From positions 79,324 to 143,323 of the forward strand of contig JBBELK010000668.1 in the NCBI GenBank assembly GCA_037783545.1: a stretch of 64,000 bases of DNA, in the 5' to 3' direction. This DNA comes from Henricia sp. BOLD:AAB3569 (lineage: Eukaryota > Echinodermata > Asteroidea > Spinulosida > Echinasteridae). Below, piece after piece: positions 24,764 to 36,700 of this stretch (the first letter of the stretch is position 1; every line of letters starts with the position of its first letter). A program made the translations under genes and the position numbers. The notes under the pieces were generated by a model. That model did not search any database and was not told the origin of the DNA. It was given only the letters and a program-made list of their open reading frames with translations.

Positions 24764-27700
24764 ATATAGAGAGTTTAGGGCATGCAAAATTTGAAGTTCG
24801 TCGGAACATTTTTCGACCTCCAAATTTGCCGACGTTTGGACCCCACTTTGACTAAATTGCCGAGCCAAACTGCGGTGCGTTAACGACAGTCCGAATGACT
24901 GAGCATGCGCACAACTCAGGAGTACCCCAAAGAGGTGTGTACAGACAGCCACGGTTTGCGTGAGAGCAGTCAGGAAGCCTCAACCCAGTTTTTTCTAAAC
25001 TTTGAAATTTCTCTGCCATTTCCCGGCGAAAGTCTGTCAATTTTTTATGACAAGTGCGCAATATAGAGAGTTTAGGGCATGCAAAATTTGAAGTTCGTCG
25101 GAACATTTTTCGACCTCCAAATTTGCCGACGTTTGGACCCCACTTTGACTAAATTGCCGAGCCAAACTGCGGTGCGTTAACGACAGCCCGAATGACTGAG
25201 CATGCGCACAACTCAGGAGTACCCCAAAGAGGTGTGTACAGACAGCCACGGTTTGCGTGAGAGCAGTCAGGAAGCCTCAACCCAGTTTTTTCTAAACTTT
25301 GAAATTTCTCTGCCATTTCCCGGCGAAAGTCCGAATGACTGAGCATGCGCACAACTCAGGAGTACCCCAAAGAGGTGTGTACAGACAGCCACGGTTTGCG
25401 TGAGAGCAGTCAGGAAGCCTCAACCCAGTTTTTTCTAAACTTTGAAATTTCTCTGCCATTTCCCGGCGAAAGTCTGTCAATTTTTTATGACAAGTGCGCA
25501 ATATAGAGAGTTTAGGGCATGCAAAATTTGAAGTTCGTCGGAACATTTTTCGACCTCCAAATTTGCCGACGTTTGGACCCCACTTTGACTAAATTGCCGA
25601 GCCAAACTGCGGTGCGTTAACGACAGTCCGAATGACTGAGCATGCGCACAACTCAGGAGTACCCCAAAGAGGTGTGTACAGACAGCCACGGTTTGCGTGA
25701 GAGCAGTCAGGAAGCCTCAACCCAGTTTTTTTCTAAACTTTGAAATTTCTCTGCCATTTCCCGGCGAAAGTCTGTCAATTTTTTTATGACAAGTGCGCAA
25801 TATAGAGAGTTTAGGGCATGCAAAATTTGAAGTTCGTCGGAACATTTTTCGACCTCCAAATTTGCCGACGTTTGGACCACACTTTGACCAAATTGCCGAT
25901 ACAAACTGCGGTGCGTTAACGACAGTCCGAATGACTGAGCATGCGCACAACTCAGGAGTACCCCAAAGAGGTGTGTACAGACAGCCACGGTTTGCGTGAG
26001 AGCAGTCAGGAAGCCTCAACCCAGTTTTTTCTAAACTTTGAAATTTCTCTGCCATTTCCCGGCGAAAGTCCGAATGACTGAGCATGCGCACAACTCAGGA
26101 GTACCCCAAAGAGGTGTGTACAGACAGCCACGGTTTGCGTGAGAGCAGTCAGGAAGCCTCAACCCAGTTTTTTCTAAACTTTGAAATTTCTCTGCCATTT
26201 CCCGGCGAAAGTCTGTCAATTTTTTATGACAAGTGCGCAATATAGAGAGTTTAGGGCATGCAAAATTTGAAGTTCGTCGGAACATTTTTCGACCTCCAAA
26301 TTTGCCGACGTTTGGACCCCACTTTGACTAAATTGCCGAGCCAAACTGCGGTGCGTTAACGACAGTCCGAATGACTGAGCATGCGCACAACTCAGGAGTA
26401 CCCCAAAGAGGTGTGTACAGACAGCCACGGTTTGCGTGAGAGCAGTCAGGAAGCCTCAACCCAGTTTTTTCTAAACTTTGAAATTTCTCTGCCATTTCCC
26501 GGCGAAAGTCTGTCAATTTTTTATGACAAGTGCGCAATATAGAGAGTTTAGGGCATGCAAAATTTGAAGTTCGTCGGAACATTTTTCGACCTCCAAATTT
26601 GCCGACGTTTGGACCCCACTTTGACTAAATTGCCGAGCCAAACTGCGGTGCGTTAACGACAGTCCGAATGACTGAGCATGCGCACAACTCAGGAGTACCC
26701 CAAAGAGGTGTGTACAGACAGCCACGGTTTGCGTGAGAGCAGTCAGGAAGCCTCAACCCAGTTTTTTCTAAACTTTGAAATTTCTCTGCCATTTCCCGGC
26801 GAAAGTCCGAATGACTGAGCATGCGCACAACTCAGGAGTACCCCAAAGAGGTGTGTACAGACAGCCACGGTTTGCGTGAGAGCAGTCAGGAAGCCTCAAC
26901 CCAGTTTTTTCTAAACTTTGAAATTTCTCTGCCATTTCCCGGCGAAAGTCTGTCAATTTTTTATGACAAGTGCGCAATATAGAGAGTTTAGGGCATGCAA
27001 AATTTGAAGTTCGTCGGAACATTTTTCGACCTCCAAATTTGCCGACGTTTGGACCCCACTTTGACTAAATTGCCGAGCCAAACTGCGGTGCGTTAACGAC
27101 AGTCCGAATGACTGAGCATGCGCACAACTCAGGAGTACCCCAAAGAGGTGTGTACAGACAGCCACGGTTTGCGTGAGAGCAGTCAGGAAGCCTCAACCCA
27201 GTTTTTTCTAAACTTTGAAATTTCTCTGCCATTTCCCGGCGAAAGTCTGTCAATTTTTTTATGACAAGTGCGCAATATAGAGAGTTTAGGGCATGCAAAA
27301 TTTGAAGTTCGTCGGAACATTTTTCGACCTCCAAATTTGCCGACGTTTGGACCACACTTTGACCAAATTGCCGAGCCAAACTGCGGTGCGTTAACGACAG
27401 TCCGAATGACTGAGCATGCGCACAACTCAGGAGTACCCCAAAGAGGTGTGTACAGACAGCCACGGTTTGCGTGAGAGCAGTCAGGAAGCCTCAACCCAGT
27501 TTTTTCTAAACTTTGAAATTTCTCTGCCATTTCCCGGCGAAAGTCTGTCAATTTTTTATGACAAGTGCGCAATATAGAGAGTTTAGGGCATGCAAAATTT
27601 GAAGTTCGTCGGAACATTTTTCGACCTCCAAATTTGCCGACGTTTGGACCACACTTTGACCAAATTGCCGAGCCAAACTGCGGTGCGTTAACGACAGTCC

Positions 27701-27944
27701 GAATGACTGAGCATGCGCACAACTCAGGAGTATCCCAAAGAGGTGTGTACAGACAGCCACGGTTTGCGTGAGAGCAGTCAGGAAGCCTCAACCCAGTTTT
27801 TTCTAAACTTTGAAATTTCTCTGCCATTTCCCGGCGAAAGTCTGTCAATTTTTAATGACAAGTGCGCAATATAGAGAGTTTAGGGCATGCAAAATTTGAA
27901 GTTCGTCGGAACATTTTTCGACCTCCAAATTTGCCGACGTTTGG
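24764..27944. repeat. 3.2-kb block, copy 1 of a 5771-bp-spaced duplication
   Basis: Unit order and rare variants match 30535-33715 at a constant shift of 5771. The clearest marker is GCCGATACAAACTG (GATACAAAC at 25898 and 31669), together with an extra T in CAGTTTTTTTCTAAA just upstream of it, and the same series of truncation junctions (25325, 26064, 26801 against 31096, 31835, 32572). The match ends near 27945, where this copy has GACCCCACTTTGACTAAA and the other has GACCACACTTTGACC. Upstream, this copy has one extra GACCCC unit relative to the other. Confidence 0.85.
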
Positions 27945-30534
27945 ACCCCACTTTGACTAAATTGCCGAGCCAAACTGCGGTGCGTTAACGACAGTCCGAA
28001 TGACTGAGCATGCGCACAACTCAGGAGTACCCCAAAGAGGTGTGTACAGACAGCCACGGTTTGCGTGAGAGCAGTCAGGAAGCCTCAACCCAGTTTTTTC
28101 TAAACTTTGAAATTTCTCTGCCATTTCCCGGCGAAAGTCTGTCAATTTTTTTATGACAAGTGCGCAATATAGAGAGTTTAGGGCATGCAAAATTTGAAGT
28201 TCGTCGGAACATTTTTCGACCTCCAAATTTGCCGACGTTTGGACCACACTTTGACCAAATTGCCGAGCCAAACTGCGGTGCGTTAACGAAAGTCCGAATG
28301 ACTGAGCATGCGCACAACTCAGGAGTACCCCAAAGAGGTGTGTACAGACAGCCACGGTTTGCGTGAGAGCAGTCAGGAAGCCTCAAACCAGTTTTTTCTA
28401 AACTTTGAAATTTCTCTGCCATTTCCCGGCGAAAGTCTGTCAATTTTTTTATGACAAGTGCGCAATATAGAGAGTTTAGGGCATGCAAAATTTGAAGTTC
28501 GTCGGAACATTTTTCGACCTCCAAATTTGCCGACGTTTGGACCACACTTTGACCAAATTGCCGAGCCAAACTGCGGTGCGTTAACGACAGTCCGAATGAC
28601 TGAGCATGCGCACAACTCAGGAGTACCCCAAAGAGGTGTGTACAGACAGCCACGGTTTGCGTGAGAGCAGTCAGGAAGCCTCAACCCAGTTTTTTCTAAA
28701 CTTTGAAATTTCTCTGCCATTTCCCGGCGAAAGTCTGTCAATTTTTTATGACAAGTGCGCAATATAGAGAGTTTAGGGCATGCAAAATTTGAAGTTCGTC
28801 GGAACATTTTTCGACCTCCAAATTTGCCGACGTTTGGACCACACTTTGACCAAATTGCCGAGCCAAACTGCGGTGCGTTAACGACAGTCCGAATGACTGA
28901 GCATGCGCACAACTCAGGAGTATCCCAAAGAGGTGTGTACAGACAGCCACGGTTTGCGTGAGAGCAGTCAGGAAGCCTCAACCCAGTTTTTTCTAAACTT
29001 TGAAATTTCTCTGCCATTTCCCGGCGAAAGTCTGTCAATTTTTAATGACAAGTGCGCAATATAGAGAGTTTAGGGCATGCAAAATTTGAAGTTCGTCGGA
29101 ACATTTTTCGACCTCCAAATTTGCCGACGTTTGGACCACACTTTGACCAAATTGCCGAGCCAAACTGCGGTGCGTTAACGACAGTCCGAATGACTGAGCA
29201 TGCGCACAACTCAGGAGTACCCCAAAGAGGTGTGTACAGACAGCCACGGTTTGCGTGAGAGCAGTCAGGAAGCCTCAACCCAGTTTTTTCTAAACTTTGA
29301 AATTTCTCTGCCACTTCCCGGCGAAAGTCCGAATGACTGAGCATGCGCACAACTCAGGAGTACCCCAAAGAGGTGTGTACAGACAGCCACGGTTTGCGTG
29401 AGAGCAGTCAGGAAGCCTCAACCCAGTTTTTTCTAAACTTTGAAATTTCTCTGCCATTTCCCGGCGAAAGTCTGTCAATTTTTTATGACAAGTGCGCAAT
29501 ATAGAGAGTTTAGGGCATGCAAAATTTGAAGTTCGTCGGAACATTTTTCGACCTCCAAATTTGCCGACGTTTGGACCCCACTTTGACTAAATTGCCCAGC
29601 CAAACTGCGGTGCGTTAACGACAGTCCGAATGACTGAGCATGCGCACAACTCAGGAGTACCCCAAAGAGGTGTGTACAGACAGCCACGGTTTGCGTGAGA
29701 GCAGTCAGGAAGCCTCAACCCAGTTTTTTCTAAACTTTGAAATTTCTCTGCCATTTCCCGGCGAAAGTCTGTCAATTTTTTTATGACAAGTGCGCAATAT
29801 AGAGAGTTTAGGGCATGCAAAATTTGAAGTTCGTCGGAACATTTTTCGACCTCCAAATTTGCCGACGTTTGGACCACACTTTGACCAAATTGCCGAGCCA
29901 AACTGCGGTGCGTTAACGAAAGTCCGAATGACTGAGCATGCGCACAACTCAGGAGTACCCCAAAGAGGTGTGTACAGACAGCCACGGTTTGCGTGAGAGC
30001 AGTCAGGAAGCCTCAAACCAGTTTTTTCTAAACTTTGAAATTTCTCTGCCATTTCCCGGCGAAAGTCTGTCAATTTTTTTATGACAAGTGCGCAATATAG
30101 AGAGTTTAGGGCATGCAAAATTTGAAGTTCGTCGGAACATTTTTCGACCTCCAAATTTGCCGACGTTTGGACCACACTTTGACCAAATTGCCGAGCCAAA
30201 CTGCGGTGCGTTAACGACAGTCCGAATGACTGAGCATGCGCACAACTCAGGAGTACCCCAAAGAGGTGTGTACAGACAGCCACGGTTTGCGTGAGAGCAG
30301 TCAGGAAGCCTCAACCCAGTTTTTTCTAAACTTTGAAATTTCTCTGCCATTTCCCGGCGAAAGTCCGAATGACTGAGCATGCGCACAACTCAGGAGTACC
30401 CCAAAGAGGTGTGTACAGACAGCCACGGTTTGCGTGAGAGCAGTCAGGAAGCCTCAACCCAGTTTTTTCTAAACTTTGAAATTTCTCTGCCATTTCCCGG
30501 CGAAAGTCTGTCAATTTTTTATGACAAGTGCGCA

Positions 30535-33500
30535 ATATAGAGAGTTTAGGGCATGCAAAATTTGAAGTTCGTCGGAACATTTTTCGACCTCCAAATTTGC
30601 CGACGTTTGGACCCCACTTTGACTAAATTGCCGAGCCAAACTGCGGTGCGTTAACGACAGTCCGAATGACTGAGCATGCGCACAACTCAGGAGTACCCCA
30701 AAGAGGTGTGTACAGACAGCCACGGTTTGCGTGAGAGCAGTCAGGAAGCCTCAACCCAGTTTTTTCTAAACTTTGAAATTTCTCTGCCATTTCCCGGCGA
30801 AAGTCTGTCAATTTTTTATGACAAGTGCGCAATATAGAGAGTTTAGGGCATGCAAAATTTGAAGTTCGTCGGAACATTTTTCGACCTCCAAATTTGCCGA
30901 CGTTTGGACCCCACTTTGACTAAATTGCCGAGCCAAACTGCGGTGCGTTAACGACAGTCCGAATGACTGAGCATGCGCACAACTCAGGAGTACCCCAAAG
31001 AGGTGTGTACAGACAGCCACGGTTTGCGTGAGAGCAGTCAGGAAGCCTCAACCCAGTTTTTTCTAAACTTTGAAATTTCTCTGCCATTTCCCGGCGAAAG
31101 TCCGAATGACTGAGCATGCGCACAACTCAGGAGTACCCCAAAGAGGTGTGTACAGACAGCCACGGTTTGCGTGAGAGCAGTCAGGAAGCCTCAACCCAGT
31201 TTTTTCTAAACTTTGAAATTTCTCTGCCATTTCCCGGCGAAAGTCTGTCAATTTTTTATGACAAGTGCGCAATATAGAGAGTTTAGGGCATGCAAAATTT
31301 GAAGTTCGTCGGAACATTTTTCGACCTCCAAATTTGCCGACGTTTGGACCCCACTTTGACTAAATTGCCGAGCCAAACTGCGGTGCGTTAACGACAGTCC
31401 GAATGACTGAGCATGCGCACAACTCAGGAGTACCCCAAAGAGGTGTGTACAGACAGCCACGGTTTGCGTGAGAGCAGTCAGGAAGCCTCAACCCAGTTTT
31501 TTTCTAAACTTTGAAATTTCTCTGCCATTTCCCGGCGAAAGTCTGTCAATTTTTTTATGACAAGTGCGCAATATAGAGAGTTTAGGGCATGCAAAATTTG
31601 AAGTTCGTCGGAACATTTTTCGACCTCCAAATTTGCCGACGTTTGGACCACACTTTGACCAAATTGCCGATACAAACTGCGGTGCGTTAACGACAGTCCG
31701 AATGACTGAGCATGCGCACAACTCAGGAGTACCCCAAAGAGGTGTGTACAGACAGCCACGGTTTGCGTGAGAGCAGTCAGGAAGCCTCAACCCAGTTTTT
31801 TCTAAACTTTGAAATTTCTCTGCCATTTCCCGGCGAAAGTCCGAATGACTGAGCATGCGCACAACTCAGGAGTACCCCAAAGAGGTGTGTACAGACAGCC
31901 ACGGTTTGCGTGAGAGCAGTCAGGAAGCCTCAACCCAGTTTTTTCTAAACTTTGAAATTTCTCTGCCATTTCCCGGCGAAAGTCTGTCAATTTTTTATGA
32001 CAAGTGCGCAATATAGAGAGTTTAGGGCATGCAACATTTGAAGTTCGTCGGAACATTTTTCGACCTCCAAATTTGCCGACGTTTGGACCCCACTTTGACT
32101 AAATTGCCGAGCCAAACTGCGGTGCGTTAACGACAGTCCGAATGACTGAGCATGCGCACAACTCAGGAGTACCCCAAAGAGGTGTGTACAGACAGCCACG
32201 GTTTGCGTGAGAGCAGTCAGGAAGCCTCAACCCAGTTTTTTCTAAACTTTGAAATTTCTCTGCCATTTCCCGGCGAAAGTCTGTCAATTTTTTATGACAA
32301 GTGCGCAATATAGAGAGTTTAGGGCATGCAAAATTTGAAGTTCGTCGGAACATTTTTCGACCTCCAAATTTGCCGACGTTTGGACCCCACTTTGACTAAA
32401 TTGCCGAGCCAAACTGCGGTGCGTTAACGACAGTCCGAATGACTGAGCATGCGCACAACTCAGGAGTACCCCAAAGAGGTGTGTACAGACAGCCACGGTT
32501 TGCGTGAGAGCAGTCAGGAAGCCTCAACCCAGTTTTTTCTAAACTTTGAAATTTCTCTGCCATTTCCCGGCGAAAGTCCGAATGACTGAGCATGCGCACA
32601 ACTCAGGAGTACCCCAAAGAGGTGTGTACAGACAGCCACGGTTTGCGTGAGAGCAGTCAGGAAGCCTCAACCCAGTTTTTTCTAAACTTTGAAATTTCTC
32701 TGCCATTTCCCGGCGAAAGTCTGTCAATTTTTTATGACAAGTGCGCAATATAGAGAGTTTAGGGCATGCAAAATTTGAAGTTCGTCGGAACATTTTTCGA
32801 CCTCCAAATTTGCCGACGTTTGGACCCCACTTTGACTAAATTGCCGAGCCAAACTGCGGTGCGTTAACGACAGTCCGAATGACTGAGCATGCGCACAACT
32901 CAGGAGTACCCCAAAGAGGTGTGTACAGACAGCCACGGTTTGCGTGAGAGCAGTCAGGAAGCCTCAACCCAGTTTTTTCTAAACTTTGAAATTTCTCTGC
33001 CATTTCCCGGCGAAAGTCTGTCAATTTTTTTATGACAAGTGCGCAATATAGAGAGTTTAGGGCATGCAAAATTTGAAGTTCGTCGGAACATTTTTCGACC
33101 TCCAAATTTGCCGACGTTTGGACCACACTTTGACCAAATTGCCGAGCCAAACTGCGGTGCGTTAACGACAGTCCGAATGACTGAGCATGCGCACAACTCA
33201 GGAGTACCCCAAAGAGGTGTGTACAGACAGCCACGGTTTGCGTGAGAGCAGTCAGGAAGCCTCAACCCAGTTTTTTCTAAACTTTGAAATTTCTCTGCCA
33301 TTTCCCGGCGAAAGTCTGTCAATTTTTTATGACAAGTGCGCAATATAGAGAGTTTAGGGCATGCAAAATTTGAAGTTCGTCGGAACATTTTTCGACCTCC
33401 AAATTTGCCGACGTTTGGACCACACTTTGACCAAATTGCCGAGCCAAACTGCGGTGCGTTAACGACAGTCCGAATGACTGAGCATGCGCACAACTCAGGA

Positions 33501-33715
33501 GTATCCCAAAGAGGTGTGTACAGACAGCCACGGTTTGCGTGAGAGCAGTCAGGAAGCCTCAACCCAGTTTTTTCTAAACTTTGAAATTTCTCTGCCATTT
33601 CCCGGCGAAAGTCTGTCAATTTTTAATGACAAGTGCGCAATATAGAGAGTTTAGGGCATGCAAAATTTGAAGTTCGTCGGAACATTTTTCGACCTCCAAA
33701 TTTGCCGACGTTTGG
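30535..33715. repeat. 3.2-kb block, copy 2 of the 5771-bp-spaced duplication
   Basis: This is the counterpart of 24764-27944, with very few differences, for example GCAACATTTG near 32034 and CAGTCCG near 30958 where copy 1 has CAGCCCG. Its right part, from about 32.8 to 36.0 kb, also matches 18.4-21.6 kb at a shift of 14362-14363. The same stretch therefore belongs to two overlapping duplications of different age or extent. Confidence 0.83.
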
Positions 33716-36700
33716 ACCACACTTTGACCAAATTGCCGAGCCAAACTGCGGTGCGTTAACGACAGTCCGAATGACTGAGCATGCGCACAACTCAGGAGTA
33801 CCCCAAAGAGGTGTGTACAGACAGCTACGGTTTGCGTGAGAGCAGTCAGGAACCCTCAACCCAGTTTTTTCTAAACTTTGAAATTTCTCTGCCATTTCCC
33901 GGCGAAAGTCTGTCAATTTTTTTATGACAAGTGCGCAATATAGAGAGTTTAGGGCATGCAAAATTTGAAGTTCGTCGGAACATTTTTCGACCTCCAAATT
34001 TGCCGACGTTTGGACCACACTTTGACCAAATTGCCGAGCCAAACTGCGGTGCGTTAACGACAGTCCGAATGACTGAGCATGCGCACAACTCAGGAGTACC
34101 CCAAAGAGGTGTGTACAGACAGCCACGGTTTGCGTGAGAGCAGTCAGGAAGCCTCAACCCAGTTTTTTCTAAACTTTGAAATTTCTCTGCCATTTCCCGG
34201 CGAAAGTCCGAATGACTGAGCATGCGCACAACTCAGGAGTACCCCAAAGAGGTGTGTACAGACAGCCACGGTTTGCGTGAGAGCAGTCAGGAAGCCTCAA
34301 CCCAGTTTTTTCTAAACTTTGAAATTTCTCTGCCATTTCCCGGCGAAAGTCTGTCAATTTTTTATGACAAGTGCGCAATATAGAGAGTTTAGGGCATGCA
34401 AAATTTGAAGTTCGTCGGAACATTTTTCGACCTCCAAATTTGCCGACGTTTGGACCCCACTTTGACTAAATTGCCGAGCCAAACTGCGGTGCGTTAACGA
34501 CAGTCCGAATGACTGAGCATGCGCACAACTCAGGAGTACCCCAAAGAGGTGTGTACAGACAGCCACGGTTTGCGTGAGAGCAGTCAGGAAGCCTCAACCC
34601 AGTTTTTTCTAAACTTTGAAATTTCTCTGCCATTTCCCGGCGAAAGTCTGTCAATTTTTTTATGACAAGTGCGCAATATAGAGAGTTTAGGGCATGCAAA
34701 ATTTGAAGTTCGTCGGAACATTTTTCGACCTCCAAATTTGCCGACGTTTGGACCACACTTTGACCAAATTGCCGAGCCAAACTGCGGTGCGTTAACGAAA
34801 GTCCGAATGACTGAGCATGCGCACAACTCAGGAGTACCCCAAAGAGGTGTGTACAGACAGCCACGGTTTGCGTGAGAGCAGTCAGGAAGCCTCAAACCAG
34901 TTTTTTCTAAACTTTGAAATTTCTCTGCCATTTCCCGGCGAAAGTCTGTCAATTTTTTTATGACAAGTGCGCAATATAGAGAGTTTAGGGCATGCAAAAT
35001 TTGAAGTTCGTCGGAACATTTTTCGACCTCCAAATTTGCCGACGTTTGGACCACACTTTGACCAAATTGCCGAGCCAAACTGCGGTGCGTTAACGACAGT
35101 CCGAATGACTGAGCATGCGCACAACTCAGGAGTACCCCAAAGAGGTGTGTACAGACAGCCACGGTTTGCGTGAGAGCAGTCAGGAAGCCTCAACCCAGTT
35201 TTTTCTAAACTTTGAAATTTCTCTGCCATTTCCCGGCGAAAGTCTGTCAATTTTTTATGACAAGTGCGCAATATAGAGAGTTTAGGGCATGCAAAATTTG
35301 AAGTTCGTCGGAACATTTTTCGACCTCCAAATTTGCCGACGTTTGGACCACACTTTGACCAAATTGCCGAGCCAAACTGCGGTGCGTTAACGACAGTCCG
35401 AATGACTGAGCATGCGCACAACTCAGGAGTATCCCAAAGAGGTGTGTACAGACAGCCACGGTTTGCGTGAGAGCAGTCAGGAAGCCTCAACCCAGTTTTT
35501 TCTAAACTTTGAAATTTCTCTGCCATTTCCCGGCGAAAGTCTGTCAATTTTTAATGACAAGTGCGCAATATAGAGAGTTTAGGGCATGCAAAATTTGAAG
35601 TTCGTCGGAACATTTTTCGACCTCCAAATTTGCCGACGTTTAGACCACACTTTGACCAAATTGCCGAGCCAAACTGCGGTGCGTTAACGACAGTCCGAAT
35701 GACTGAGCATGCGCACAACTCAGGAGTACCCCAAAGAGGTGTGTACAGACAGCCACGGTTTGCGTGAGAGCAGTCAGGAAGCCTCAACCCAGTTTTTTCT
35801 AAACTTTGAAATTTCTCTGCCATTTCCCGGCGAAAGTCTGTCAATTTTTTATGACAAGTGCGCAATACAGAGAGTTTAGGGCATGTAAAATTTGAAGTTC
35901 GTCGGAACATTTTTCGACCTCCAAATTTGCCGACGTTTGGACCACACTTTGACCAAATTGCCGAGCCAAACTGCGGTGCGTTAACGACAGTCCGAATGAC
36001 TGAGCATGCGCACAACTCAGGAGTACCCCAAAGAGGTGTGTACAGACAGCCACGGTTTGCGTGAGAGCAGTCAGGAAGCCTCAACCCAGTTTTTTCTAAA
36101 CTTTGAAATTTCTCTGCCATTTCTTGGCGAAAGTCTGTCAATTTTTTATGACAAGTGCGCAATATAGAGAGTTTAGGGCATGCAAAATTTGAAGTTCGTC
36201 GGAACATTTTTCGACCTCCAAATTTGCCGACGTTTGGACCACACTTTGACCAAATTGCCGAGCCAAACTGCGGTGCGTTAACGACAGTCCGAATGACTGA
36301 GCATGCGCACAACTCAGGAGTACCCCAAAGAGGTGTGTACAGACAGCCACGGTTTGCGTGAGAGCAGTCAGGAAGCCTCAACCCAGTTTTTTCTAAACTT
36401 TGAAATTTCTCTGCCATTTCCCGGCGAAAGTCTGTCAATTTTTTATGACAAGTGCGCAATATAGAGAGTTTAGGGCATGCAAAATTTGAAGTTCGTCGGA
36501 ACATTTTTCGACCTCCAAATTTGCCGACGTTTGGACCACACTTTGACTAAATTGCCGAGCCAAACTGCGGTGCGTTAACGACAGTCCGAATGACTGAGCA
36601 TGCGCACAACTCAGGAGTACCCCAAAGAGGTGTGTACAGACAGCCACGGTTTGCGTGAGAGCAGTCAGGAAGCCTCAACCCAGTTTTTTCTAAACTTTGA

